Below are positions 45,750 to 57,656 of a DNA stretch of 64,000 bases, piece after piece. The stretch lies in assembly GCA_015680685.1 (NCBI GenBank), contig MNCI01028403.1, positions 619,995 to 683,994 on the forward strand, given 5' to 3'. Positions within the stretch are counted from its first letter, which is position 1; each line of letters opens with the position of its first letter. Source of the DNA: Gnetum montanum. Its lineage: Eukaryota; Streptophyta; Gnetopsida; Gnetales; Gnetaceae. The notes under the pieces were generated by a model. That model had not been told where the DNA came from, did no database searches, and saw nothing but the letters and a program-made list of their open reading frames with translations. The position numbers were made by a program, and so were the translations under genes.

Positions 45750-46960
45750 ACCTTAGGATGATATCCTACCTAGAATTTGTCCTACCAGGTATCTTTAGAG
45801 AAGGTAACATCAAAATTTAAATTACAAAATTGACTGACAGTAAGAATATTATGTTTAGTACCTTCAACAAAAAACACTTTTTAATAGTAGGATAATCCTT
45901 ACCTCCAATGGTAACAATAACTTTAATTTGGGCTTCTGTAGTATCTCTAAAGGTGAGAATTCCATAGATTTGTTTTGATCATTGTACAAATTGAGATTTG
46001 TCACCTATCATATGTTGCAAACATCCACTATCAATGTAGCAAGTGCTCATTTTTATAGTAGAGAGTGCAACTTGTGCAATTATTTCCTTTTTCAAAATCC
46101 TATGTTTTTGCCTCCAAAATTTCTTTTTTGACAAAACACTTTTTCTAGGCTATTTTGGAAAAGACCAATTATAGTTCTTTATCCATAAAGAATAGAAAGA
46201 CTAAATATGTCTAGTTTTATCATAATAGAAACAAAATATTTGCTTAAATTTAGCTAAATTATCAAAATTTTGAGAATATTTCTTTAAACTCACAGAACAT
46301 GATGATGCTTTGATGTGAGAATAGCATTAATATTGACCTATCTCATTAGTTTGAATGTGTCTTTAATTGCTAAGCTTTACATTCAATAATTCCTTATCAG
46401 TCTACTCAACAACACTTGTTAGCTTTTGAACCTTAGCTGTTAGGTCTAAGTTTTCTTTCTTAAAATATAAACAATTAGTATTAAGTTCTACTATCTATAT
46501 TTCCTTATCTTGTAAAGTCTCTTCAATTTTAAGGCATAAATTTTGAAAGGAAATTACCTCACTACAACATATCTCATACCTTTCTTCTAAACTAATCTGA
46601 ACTTCTTTAGCATCAACATAAGATAGTGAGTCATTGATGGGTTCTTAATTTACTAAGGCTAAGCATAATTGATGAGAATTTCGAAATGTATAGCTAGTTT
46701 CTCCTTCATCACCCTAGCTTGTATAGATGTTGGTAGTATTATTTCTTCACTAGACTCTTCTTCTTATAACCTTCAAGTACAAGGGTTTTTGAAGGTCATA
46801 TGGTCTCTTTCATCACATATTCAACATTGAATAGAGGAGGTATCATGACCAGAAATGTTATATTGCTTGCCTCTTATATTACCTTTACTGTAGATGGACT
46901 GATTCCATCTCTTGAAGATGAATTCAATGAACCCTTGCATTCTAGTTTTCTAGTATGTGA
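45750..46960 (-). pseudogene. Second Copia fragment: gag and protease/pre-integrase relic
   Basis: Minus-strand translation near 46060-45960 recalls the Copia protease start 'W..DSGCSRHMTGD.S.F' (read here as 'STCYIDSGCLQHMIGDKSQF'-like). It is followed by 'LTFRDTTEAQIKVIVTIGG' and 'VLNIIFLLSVNFVI', like 'GLKHNLLSISQLCD'. Upstream on the minus strand (46960-46200) lies a Leu/Lys/Glu-rich, coiled-coil-like gag part. It is distinct from element E, and no pol continues to the left. Confidence 0.6.
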
Positions 46961-48299
46961 AGTTGAACCCATCTAACATTGGTGGCTTAATGAAATAAGC
47001 TTCCTACATAGTTCACTTCTATGCTATTATACTTAACCCAGGAATACTAAGATTACAATACTAGTTGAAGAGCAAGATCTTAGAAAGGGAGTTGAAAAAA
47101 TTTCATCAATTAAAACTAAAACTACACTTAGATGTATGTTGTTCCCTAACTTTGGTACTTCCACAATCATAGGATAGAATCCTTGTATAACTCTAGACTT
47201 TGTTTTTTCAAAAATGTGATTTTAAGAATACCACAAACTTTACAAAGTTTGAGCTATGGAAGGGATGTTTTCATAGAGAAACACATCCTATCCCACAAGG
47301 TCCCAACATGCTCCAAATGTACTGTCAAGGATCCCACAACCTTTATAGTAACTTGAGCTCTGCACAAGGTGTTTTCTCTCAAGAAATTAATCCAACCTCA
47401 CAAGGTCCCAACAAGCTCAAGAGATGTTTTCTTATAAGAATCACATCAATCTCAAAGGATATACAAAGAGAAAAAATGATCAAGTAGAAAATGTACTCAA
47501 ATTACAAATTCCTTGCATTGAGGCTTACTATAATTACAATACTTAACTTACAAAAGATAAACAATTAAAGAACAAATCAATTCATAAAGATATGTACAAT
47601 GAAGGTAGTATTTGTATGAATAGTGCTTATCCTTTCAATGAAGATATTCTTTCTTTGATATCCTTTATTCTTGTCAAATGACAGTTGAAGTTCACACAAA
47701 AACTAGAAAATGTCTAGCTAGGAAATTTCATTTGACCCTGGGATGTCTCATTGACTTTTTGATGCTTGTAGCTGGAAAATCTCACTTTTTTTTGGGACTT
47801 CTCATTGATTTTCTAATGCTTGCAAGTGGGAAATCTTACTTTTGCTGGGATTTCTCACATGGGACATATAGGCTAGGATGTCTCAACTTTCCTTGGGATG
47901 TTTACTATTTTTCTGGGATGTCTCACTTGAAGTCTATACTTTTGTTCAATGACATCTACTATACCTTTAGGACATCTCAACAGCTACAAAAACATCTTAT
48001 TTTTACTTCTAGATGTCATGCATCTTTGTGACTTGTTCAAACTCTTACAATCTGGGTTGAGACTTGTTTCAACATGCTCTTTACCTTAACCTCATCATGC
48101 TCTTGATAAGCTCTTATCTTTTCCAAGTGCTACTAAAATTCCACAAGCATATTTTCTACATTCTTTATTTTCTAAGATTTTGATATACTAAAAAGACAAT
48201 AGTCTCCATAACATTTTCTACCATTTTTTATTGAAGGAAGTTATTTTAATAATATGCAATATATGATAATAATAATATATGTTTCAACTATAAATTTAA
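46961..48299. repeat. Repeat-rich block with tandem 55-60 base and ~125-base units
   Basis: In 47250-47460 a ~125-base unit containing 'cacaaggtcccaacaagctc' occurs about twice. In 47735-47950 a 55-60 base unit with 'gggatgtctcattgac.tttt.atgctt' occurs three or more times, which creates the repetitive open frame at 47678-48031. It lies on the 5' side of the Copia gag relic and could be its LTR or leader, but no LTR ends were found. Confidence 0.5.
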
Positions 48300-50150
48300 A
48301 TTCTTTTTAGAAAGATGTACAAAATTTGTTAAAAAGAAAAATGAATGTAAAGAATAGTTAGAAATTTTACTAGAAACTACAAAAAAATTCTTAGCTCTAA
48401 AAAATTCTTATAATAATAAAGCTTTGAATAAGGACTATGTGAAATTTATTTGAGAAAAAAATTTTAAAAGAGAACCAAGAAAATATTGTACAAATACTAA
48501 AGTAAGATCTATAGAATCTTTGGAAACTTTTTAAAAACAAAGTTTCTACAAGAAATGATATTTTGTTTACACTAAAAAAAGGGTCATACAAAATCTATTT
48601 CATGACAAGATAAATAATTTAACTAGTTTCATATTTCTAGATAATTTCCAACTTGAACATGATAAAGTAGTGGAGGAAACTAAGAAATTAGCTTCTAGAA
48701 AAATGTAGTAGAGAGTTGATCTATAGATAAACTTGAAAAATCCTTAATGAAGGACTTCAAAATGGTTTGACTAGATAATAGATAATTAATTAATACTAAA
48801 AGAAGACAAATCATATTTAAATAATAACAAATTAATCATGATTAGTAATTTTTTTACAACATTATTAACTATTATTTTGGAGAAAAAATTGTACTCTTAG
48901 ACAAAAGAAAATAATTTACATAGAGTTTCATAAGTAGAATTTAGAAAAAAATAATTCTGTACTAAACCGTTTGATTGCTCTCAAGTATTGCATTAAATAA
49001 TCAAAGGAAGGACAACATAAAATATTTATTTGCTTTGTTAATTTTACCAAATAATTTTACTATTATGAGAGAAGAGACTATCATTTGGAGTGATGGTAAG
49101 ATGCTCATTTCTCAAGTTGAAGACTTGGGTTTGAGTGTAAGCACAACCATTCAAAGAGGTTAGGCTTTTGCTCATCTACCAATCCTCTAGGAACTTCATT
49201 TAGCAGGATGAGAACTATGGCTTCGAGTGATCCTTTATTTGACTCTTATGAGAGAATGATTTTGGGGCAGACTTATCAAACATAAAGTTTATTCTAATTT
49301 ACCTAATGTCATCCAAAATTTATATAGATAAATAGTTTTAGGATAAAAAAATGAAGAAACTATATAATCTTATCACTTTTGTATCAATATAGTAGCAAAC
49401 CAAGGCTCCCCTCTTTTACCAACATTATTTAACATTTTTACGAATAAACTAAAAGAGTCAATTAAAGAGGAATTCATAGTCACACCATTAAAGTGAATCA
49501 ATCATGGATATAAATTTTATGATTTGCAAATGATGTAACACTAAATGAAAATTTAGAAACATGATTAAAATCCATCTTAGATTAAGTAAAAAAAAATCTA
49601 TGAATGCAAATTTTGACAAAATAAAGTGCTAATTTGTGAAATTAATTATAAAAACTATACTTTGTAGCTATGTAACAAAAAACTTGAGATTATGGATATA
49701 TACATATACATATTTAGTAGTTCAATGCTCTTAAAATTATATGTAAAAGAATTATATATTACAAAGAGTTGTAAGTAACTATAAAGATTTATATAAAATA
49801 AAAAAAATGTTGTAATCATAATATTTAGACTTGGATAATTTGAAAATATCTTTTTCAAACCATTGTACAAACTATAATGTTTTATGGATGTGTCATGTAA
49901 TGCCCATGTCTTAATTAAAAAATCATAGAATAAAATTGATACTTTCTTTTGTTAGCAAGGTAAAAAATTAAGTCCCATATTCTATACCTTTCTTAGAAGC
50001 TAATTTGTTGGCATTGGAAGCTAAAGCACTCTATTAGTTCTTAACATTCTACTTGAATAATAATAATAGCTATGAGATGTTTAGAAGAATCATCCAAGAA
50101 TTTTAGCAACAAGGTTGATTTTAGGAAGGATGATTATGGGTATAAAAATG
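48300..50150 (+). pseudogene. LINE reverse transcriptase and C-terminal relic
   Basis: Plus-strand RT block ANQGSPLLPTLFNIFTNKLKE at 49395-49457 matches the LINE '.QG.PLSP.LFNIF...L' motif. 'FANDVTL' at 49524-49544 is the catalytic FADD block with one D changed to N. Near 49960-50100 'EANLLALEAKAL.' resembles the conserved 'LLIEVGL.PIE..A' tail of some plant LINE proteins. Lys-rich sequence at 48300-48760 is probably the upstream domain. A SINE at 49074-49245 interrupts it. Many stops: inactive. Confidence 0.65.
49074..49245 (+). mobile_element. SINE copy 3 (family 1) with perfect 11-base target duplications
   Basis: TTATGAGAGAA occurs at 49063-49073 and 49246-49256, directly flanking the copy. 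A box 'ggagtgatggtaagatgc' and B-box-like 'gacttgggtttgagtgt' are about 35 bases apart. The body 'ggcttttgctcat' and the end 'gagtgatcctttat' are shared with 7490-7824. The duplication defines the family's full length at about 170 bases. Confidence 0.85.
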
Positions 50151-52660
50151 AACCATTGATATTATTATTTTAATATTAAGCACAAGCTAGAGTTGTGTTG
50201 GTGTGCTCATATACTCAATATCTAGAGGTGCTGGGCTCAAAGGCTAGAACTAGCATCCCCTTGCTTGTATTCTAGAAGGATGATGATCTAAACATGTAAT
50301 AGATTATTCTCTTAGAGAAAATGTTGATGTAATATTATATTTAGAACAAGCTTTAAAATTTTTTATAAAGAATCTAGAAGATAGAGAACTGAACAATATG
50401 AAGACAAAATATGCTACAAGTAGTAGAAGGTGAGTAACATATATTATTAAAATGTTGAGGAATAAATTTGTTTAGAAGAAAATGTAAATTCTTTGGTTTG
50501 CCTTTGTATTACCTATCTAAGTTATAATTCTTAATTCAATGGAATTATATAGAAGACGTATTCAAGTTACACAAATATTAGACATATCTATTGTACTTAG
50601 TATTTGTTGCTACTAATGTATTTTATACAAATTCATTTATGTGATAGACACTTGGGTCTAAGTAAATGTAATAAAATATTAATTTTCATTTGATATTTAT
50701 GCATGGGAAATGGAAGATTCCATATCCCTTTCACACATATTCTACTCATCATTTCTTGTTACTACAAATTCCTTTTCTTTGCATTTCTCTTATATAGATC
50801 TTTCAGAGTTTAGCAACATTGGTAACATTAAGATAACCTACAAGTTAAGCTTTAAGAATGTTTCCATTCTCCAATGATTTGTAGCTTTAGCAACTTGTCA
50901 AGAAAGCCTGAATTAGAAACTAATAAAATTGAACATATTGTTTTGGATAGTATTATTTGTTATTATTTGGAACAAAGAATACCCTACCTTATAGTCAAAT
51001 AGTAATGGCATCCTTTACAATATTTTGTGTATGCATACAACATCCTTATCAAAATAACTCCTAGGTAATAGAACAGGTTCTATTATTAAAAAATTTATTT
51101 TCATTTCTCCATGTACCAAGGATCTTGAAGAGAAAGCATTTACATTAGTAGCCATGGACATGTTCCTTAATGAATGTGCATCAAATTCATTGCTCTTGAA
51201 AGCCACATAGTCATGATGACTACTGAGATGTTTGAAAATGTTGACATTGATTCATTCAAATGGTTAAGTAAGATGGAGATGTCAATCCTAGTCTCTNTTT
51301 TATTTTATGATTATTTTAATTCTATACATATAATGAATAATGTATATTTTTTAACCTTTTGAATGCTTCGTTACATGAAAATGATGACTAGCGTAATAGA
51401 GTTTGGAAGCTTTGTTTTTCTAATGATATGAATGTTTATTACTTATTAATGTTTTAGTTTTTACAATGGAATATTACATCATAAGATGAACTATTGATTA
51501 TCTAATCTTCATATGATCTATCAAAATTTCCTTTAAGAAATAATTTATTATAGGAGTAGAAGCTAAGGAGATGGAGAATGCTAAGTGCTTAGTAGGATCA
51601 AACAATTTGGAGGAATCTAGCTACAATCAAAGAAGAGGTGGATTAAAAGTGGATGGAAGAACATCAAGAAAGAAATAAAAGGATTAGAGGTCACATTGGT
51701 GGGAACCAAATGGATCAATGGGGAGACAACGTTAGAAGAGCTTTAAAACTCAAAGCTAATCGAGTCTTATTTTTTTATTTTTAACCCTCTACCTTGTTTA
51801 ATTTTCATACAAAAATGGAATAATGTATGTAGCTCCAAGTTATTACATTATTCTCAGAATACTAAAGTCTTCTATCTCCATGCTCTTTTCCCTTTTCTAG
51901 ATTATCTCGATTAGTTTAGGTCCCTCCAAGTCGAGAAGGAAAATTTAATTATGAATTATATCTTAACAAGGAGTTTTTCAATGTTTTACTGGTAGTGCAA
52001 CAATTCCAGTGAAAAAATTTATTGGAAAAATTTTACAAGTTGGAGGTACATGTAGGTAAGCTTGTACAAGCAATAGTTCATCTTGGAATAACATATGAAG
52101 CTCTATTTAAAGCTAAATAGTCCTTACTTGATTTGTTTGTTTCTTTATTATTAGGGTATTTGGTTTTGAAAGTTGTTTCTAAAGAATGTCATTGATTACA
52201 AAACTTTTATGAGAACTGAAACTTTTCTTTTATTTACATTATCATTCTATTATCTACTACTTTGATATATTTCATTTTCTGCCCAATACTAACATTTCTT
52301 ATCATACAATTCTATTTACATCACATTCTGATTTATTTTTGTTTGTTCATATCTATTAAATGTTTACTTTTACGTATTAATCATAAAAAATTCATAATGT
52401 TTACGTTTTTTCAATATTATGCTTGCCCATAAGATCTATCTTTTTTTATGCCATTTTGAAAAAATTAATGAAATTTAACAATAACCCTCTTGAATTAATC
52501 ATTCATTAAGAATATTTTTTTTAATTTAAATGAATCTCATGTTAAAATTTAGACATCACATTGCTCTCACTGGTTGAGACTATTTCTAGGTTTCTATGCC
52601 CATGTGGAAGATAACTCAGGCGATAGTCTCTTAAAAAAAATTTCCGAATGTATTTTTTGT
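50151..52660. other. No gene; AT-rich intergenic
   Basis: Frames at 51015-51206 and 51174-51362 overlap on opposite strands and have no motif. An isolated N stands at 51297. No RNA gene or structured repeat was recognised. Confidence 0.5.
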
Positions 52661-53653
52661 TGATGGGACACAATATCGCATGGGCCGCGATATCGCATCT
52701 TCCCTGTGATATCACGTACGCGATCTCGCATCTTCCCTGTGATATCACGTACCCGATATCGTAGTCCGCCGCAATGTCTATAAATAAGAAGCGGCTATCC
52801 CTTATTTGGGATCCCAGTTTTATTGGAGTGAAACTCTGGCAGTTTGATCCCTCCATAGTTAGTTTATTTTTCTAGTGTCTGCCTGCAGCGTGGTAAATGT
52901 AGCTGTATAGTTTCTTTATTAGAGTGTGATGTACTTGGACATGCACATGACCGATAATAAAGATCGAGATTACTTCATCATTGCAGCATTCACTTTGTTA
53001 TTTATTTCTTTAATGTTATTTATTACCTGTAGTAGCACGGTGTGAGTACGACTTGATTACGAGCATTTACGAATATGTACGGTTAGTCAAGGAATCGGTT
53101 GCTCATCACGATTAGTCCTTTTTACCCTTAAACTCCTAGAAGCGGAACAAGTACAACTTGGTTATGAGCATTTAAGTGTGACTACTTGGTAGCCCAGTGG
53201 CATAGCTAGGATCTGCGCTTGGTAATCCCAGTGGTGTATTTGGGATTTTTGCTTGGTAATCCCAGTGGCATACCTAGGACCTGTGCTTGGTAGTCCCAGT
53301 GGTAGTCATGCACGAGGTCCAAGATGTGTACGGTTGATCAAGGAATCGGTTGCTCGTCGCACTTAGGCTAGATTAGACTCTCTTACCTTTTCCCTCCTAG
53401 CTTAGTTTAATTAATATTATTTTCCATTGCCATCAGGAGTAGCATTAGAATTAGAACACATCATACACCTCACTCTGGACTAAACCATACGTGACAAATG
53501 ATAAATACTAGTCTAGGTGGAAAGACAGCGAAATGCAACCTAAGGATAACTATCTAGGTGCCACAACTAGTCCGTCTGTGGAGTTCGAACAGATCGTGCA
53601 TGAAAATGCTCATATTTATATGGTTGAGCGTAGGGGTACCTCGCCGCTCATCA
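52661..53653 (+). repeat. 5' LTR of element B
   Basis: 993 bases. U3 cluster 52669-52770, then TATAAATAAG (52780). It is longer than A's LTR through internal duplications: 'cttggtaatcccagtgg' and close variants recur near 53220, 53250 and 53287, and 'caaggaatcggttgctc' occurs at 53088 and 53338. Ends 'gccgctcatca'. Confidence 0.85.
52669..52790 (+). promoter_or_regulatory. U3 motif cluster and TATA box of LTR B
   Basis: Includes ACAATATCGCATGGGC, GCGATATCGCATCTTC, 'tgatatcacgtacgcgat' and a second near-copy 'tgatatcacgtacccgat'. The 35-base unit starting 'cgcatcttccctgtgatatc' is tandemly repeated twice (about 52693 and 52728). 'tctataaataag' follows. Confidence 0.7.
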
Positions 53654-53654
53654 T

Positions 53655-53672
53655 TGGCGCCATTGCCAAGGA
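53655..53672 (+). other. Primer-binding site of element B
   Basis: TGGCGCCATTGCCAAGGA one base after the LTR is the best-preserved tRNA-Asp-like site in the window, with three mismatches by eye. Confidence 0.85.
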
Positions 53673-53797
53673 TGGTGCTAGTTATGTAGATTAGTTATAT
53701 CATACAAGGTCGCTCTAAATGACTTAATGATATATCTATTAAGAAGAAAAAATAATTATTATAAAGAGTCACATATAAATTCACAGACAACTTAACA

Positions 53798-55783
53798 ATG
53801 TCTCTCCTACAAGATAATAATAATGCCACACTTAGTGAGGAAATTCATTGGACAACTAACAAACTATATGACGATGAAGATTGAAGTATACAACCTTAAG
53901 TGGGAGTTTCTTATAAAAATGAACAAAAACAATGTCATTGCAACACACAAAGAAATAACTTATCAGATGATGATGAACCCCCACTGGCCACTACAAGCTT
54001 GATGTAAATACAAGAGGCTGTTCAAATCTCATGTAGGCATTGTAAAGAGAGCCGACTACCCAGGCTAGATTTAAATAACTTTCCTAAATTTTCATGGGGC
54101 TACAACTTAGATCCACATCAACATTTACTAGCCTTCTATGATGCCTACACATGGAAAAATATTGATAACGGTTGGCAAAAACTTAAGCTCTTTCCTATGA
54201 CACTCGTTGACCAAGCTAAAGCATGGTATAGATTGTTAAAACCAACTTCGATACGACACTGGTCAACCATGGTAGAAGTTTTTAACGAAAAATATCAAGC
54301 CTATGCAAGAGTGTCAGCCTTGAGGAAACAAATCCAAGGATGGAAACAAGCAAAACATGAACCCTTGGACATGGCCCTACAAAGATATTATGCACTGTTA
54401 AACAACTGTCCAGGCCATGGGTTTTCTGAGGAAAGGCTAATGTACCATATCATTGATGGGCTATGTAATGAAACACAAGAGACCTTACGAATGTATGCCT
54501 GAGGTCAACTATATAACCTATGAACCCATGAAGTCCAAGAGCTTATTAAGTGGGTAGCAAAAGAAGAAGGAGAATTAGCTAGATCGGAGAGTGTTGAAAA
54601 ACATCAACGGGACTAGGGTATTAACGCAACAAAGGTCCATGATCATAAAAAGGAAAACTCAACAAATCTCAAGGTGGAAACATCATCTTTGCCAATACAA
54701 CAATTGTTAGAAGAAGCCGAGGCAAAGATAAATAAGATGTTGGAATGGATGTATCAAAAGTGCAGAGAATATATCAACAACATTGGAGATAGAGGATTGA
54801 CAACCCAAGAAGCAAGAAAAAACATTAGACATTCGAAGAAAAATAATAAAGGGAACAAGTGCTCATTCGCCAATCCTACGTACAAATGCAACATATGCCT
54901 GTACGATCACCCCAAGGGCCAATGCCCAATACTATTACATCTACATGAGCATTGGGGAAACACATTACATCCAGAGTTCATACAGAGATACTGTGTTCGA
55001 TCACAGTGGCAAAAATCCTAGTTGTGGGGGAGACCACACTTAGACTGGAATCACCCTTCATATTTTCTGAATCCAAATGCTTATCACGTCCAACATCCTG
55101 TTTCTCCATTTGGGCCATCATACTCTATCTCATCACAATACCATTCTCCACAATCCTATCAGCCCATACCTCCAACACAACCACCACCTTATGCACCCTA
55201 TATTCCTCCTAAATTTCAACATTCTCATCCTTTCCCTCCTTCCACAATGCCACCAACTGTTCCTAGGGTGTTTGTGCCACCGCAACAACCCACAAACAAC
55301 ACTTGTGCTACTGCTACCAACAACAGTGAGCAACCTCAACAACATCAAAGGCATCCTTTCTTTAAACACGGCCATAGGAAGGGACAACATAATTCTGAGG
55401 CCACTGCATCTTCCAACCCAGCACATGTTTCACATTGTGGTGCACCCTTACCTTCGAACCCAACGCCTCATGTAACTTTATTAGGACCACCAACTTACAC
55501 TCCAACAACCATACAGCCCAATGAACACACCCATGGGAGGCACCATTCCAATCCTTGCATACCATTTAACGGTCACAAACATCATAATGGGTCAACTCAT
55601 TATCTGGGAACTACATCATATAAGGTTCCCCACTATGCTTATTATAATCAAGTGTGTGAACCTCGAGGGGATAAGTATAGACCAATCCCAATACTTCCAA
55701 CATGCAAGGATCCTTATCTTCCATTTATTAATCCTTGTCATCCTCAACTGATTAGTTATGGGGGATATCCCCCATTTCAATAA
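53798..55783 (+). pseudogene. gag of element B (broken)
   Basis: ATG at 53798 (MSLLQDNNNATLSEEIHW). TGA occurs at codon 29, where A keeps Trp. The core frame 54197-54502 has 'AKAWYRLLKPTSIRHWSTM' and 'NNCPGHGFSEERLMYHIIDG'. The zinc-knuckle at 54887-54925, CNICLYDHPKGQC, has spacing CX2CX3HX4C, one residue shorter than the usual CX2CX4HX4C. The open frame 55022-55783 is a 253-codon Pro/His/Gln-rich tail ending at a stop shared with A. Three breaks separate the pieces. No protease follows. Confidence 0.8.
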
Positions 55784-57160
55784 CAAGCAGGATTAATAAA
55801 TATCTTTTATTTTCTTTAATTTTTTAACTTTTTATTTTTTAGTTTTTTATTTTTCAACTTTTTGTTTTATCTTTTTATCTTTGTGTGTTTTTGTGCTTTT
55901 ACGCTTTTGTAAGTAATCTCATCTACAAATAAAACACTTATGTGGATCATTGGTTGAGGTGTGTTTTATGTTTTTAAGTCATGAGTGATCAATTATATGG
56001 AACAGTGAGCCCATTACACCCACTCATCCACTCTAGAAATAAGAGGTTCTATCCAAGGGTACAGTGATATTCTTGAAATTTCTAAAACTTAAAAATTAAT
56101 TTTGTGTTATTGTACCCAGAATGAAGAAGGATGGACAAAGAGGGAATGATTAGGATGTGACATCAAGGGGACTTGTGGATTCTCATTGGTAACATCTGTG
56201 GGTGTTATCATGTAACTTGGTTGTACTAAGATCCTTGTAGATCTAATGAACAATGGGAGTAAGAGTAATCAAAAGGACACTTGAAAATCAAAAGCTGTTC
56301 TAGGGGGTCCCACTGGAAAGACATGCACCCATGCCTGAAGGTTGATGGCTTCTCTGGATTTAGTAAAGTGAAAAAGTGAAAAAAAAGAGAGAAAAAGAAA
56401 AAGGAAGTGCCATAAAACAAAAGTCACTCCTCCCTTGAACTAAATTCCAAGTGATCGTATGCCTTGTTGTTATGGTACGCTCATAGTTGTTCATCATGGG
56501 ATGAAACAATGCAATGTCACTGATTAGAAGGATGGACTTGGTCCTGATCTTGGACATGTTAATCATGCTTTCCATGCAGGATTCATTGTGCCCTAGGTCA
56601 GTTACCTCATGTCCCAATCTCTACGATCCCTTTCTCTACTCCATCTCATCTCACTGGTTGTGTAATTGTAGCTCATGTCTCGTATAGCATAGAATTTTCA
56701 TCTCGTTCCGGTGATATTTACATGTGTGTGTTTTGTGGAGTTAGTGCGGATTACATTTAATCCTTCTAGTGCCCACAAACACTTGAAGTGTGGTTACACA
56801 AGGGCATAATAGGTTGAAACTTGCTTTGGGGAGGACCCACTTGTGTAATTTTGTTGTAATCTTCATTAATTCTCTAGCTAGAAAAGACAATTTCTTACCC
56901 TTAGTTTAAATTTTCATAATTTTCTTTCCCCATTATTATCCCTCTCAAGTTTCAAGTTCTAATGTACCATTACATTCCCTTTTCTTCATAATTGCCAAAT
57001 TTATAATTGTTAAAATTCACATCATTATCATTCATAGTGCCTTTGAACTCAATGCACTTACCCTAGGTCATCTTTATACTTGCCAATGTCCTTGATATTT
57101 CACTCTAATTTCAAGAAAAATCATTAAAAATTCAATATTTTTGGATGTCTCACATTAGTT
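55784..57160 (+). other. Noncoding block after gag in element B
   Basis: Aligns with 31401-32797 of A: T-rich tract, 'agggaatgattaggatgtga' near 56140, 'cttgctttggggaggaccca' near 56820. No supported frame. Confidence 0.6.
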
Positions 57161-57375
57161 GGGACGAGATATCGTGTACGCGATGTACCGTACGTGATAT
57201 CGCATCCTATTTTCTTATAAATAGGAGACCCCCGCCAAAACACTTAGCATCATTTGCAACTTGTGATTGTGTGACCCTTGCTTTTTCAATCATATCTCGC
57301 ACACTAGTGCTCCGATTTTTGTCCCGTTTGAACCTGCTTGAACTCAGAGTGTTTAGTTTAGTCATGGGGAAGAGA
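57161..57375 (+). promoter_or_regulatory. Internal U3-like promoter segment and polypurine-like motif of element B
   Basis: 'gagatatcgtgtacgcgatg' then 'cgtacgtgatatcgcatcc' and TATAAATA (57216-57223) repeat the motif-then-TATA layout of the LTRs, inside the element. 'tttagtcatggggaagaga' (57357-57375) repeats the terminal polypurine context. An ATG opens ORF2 at 57657, preceded by 'tgtgattgcag'. The segment is in the right place to start or splice an ORF2 transcript. This is inference from layout. Confidence 0.55.
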
Positions 57376-57656
57376 CACTTATCGAACAGTGCTTAAATTT
57401 TTTGAAATTTATCATCACCCAAGGACATCAGTTAGGGTAATTAACTTAACACTTAGGATAATTATGCCAAAAATTATATAACCCTTAAGTACACAGGGAG
57501 ATTAACAATGAAACCCACCTAAGTCATAGGACTCATCATTATAATTTTTAGGCACGATCACACATTATAATATATGATCTTTAATTAAGGCAAGTAGTAA
57601 GGTATAACTTGATTTCCAAAACAACCATACTAACACTTGGCCAATGTGATTGCAGA

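Noticed and set aside
45201-45750. LTR starting TGTCACAACC
   Set aside because: The start resembles some plant LTRs, but no matching CA end, second copy or primer site was found.
49074-49245. tRNA gene
   Set aside because: Box A/B-like sequences are present, but no cloverleaf or acceptor stem can be formed; copy number and target duplications show a SINE.
55133-55565. Two minus-strand frames (97 and 67 codons)
   Set aside because: They lie antisense to the open Pro/His-rich tail of gag B and show no family resemblance.
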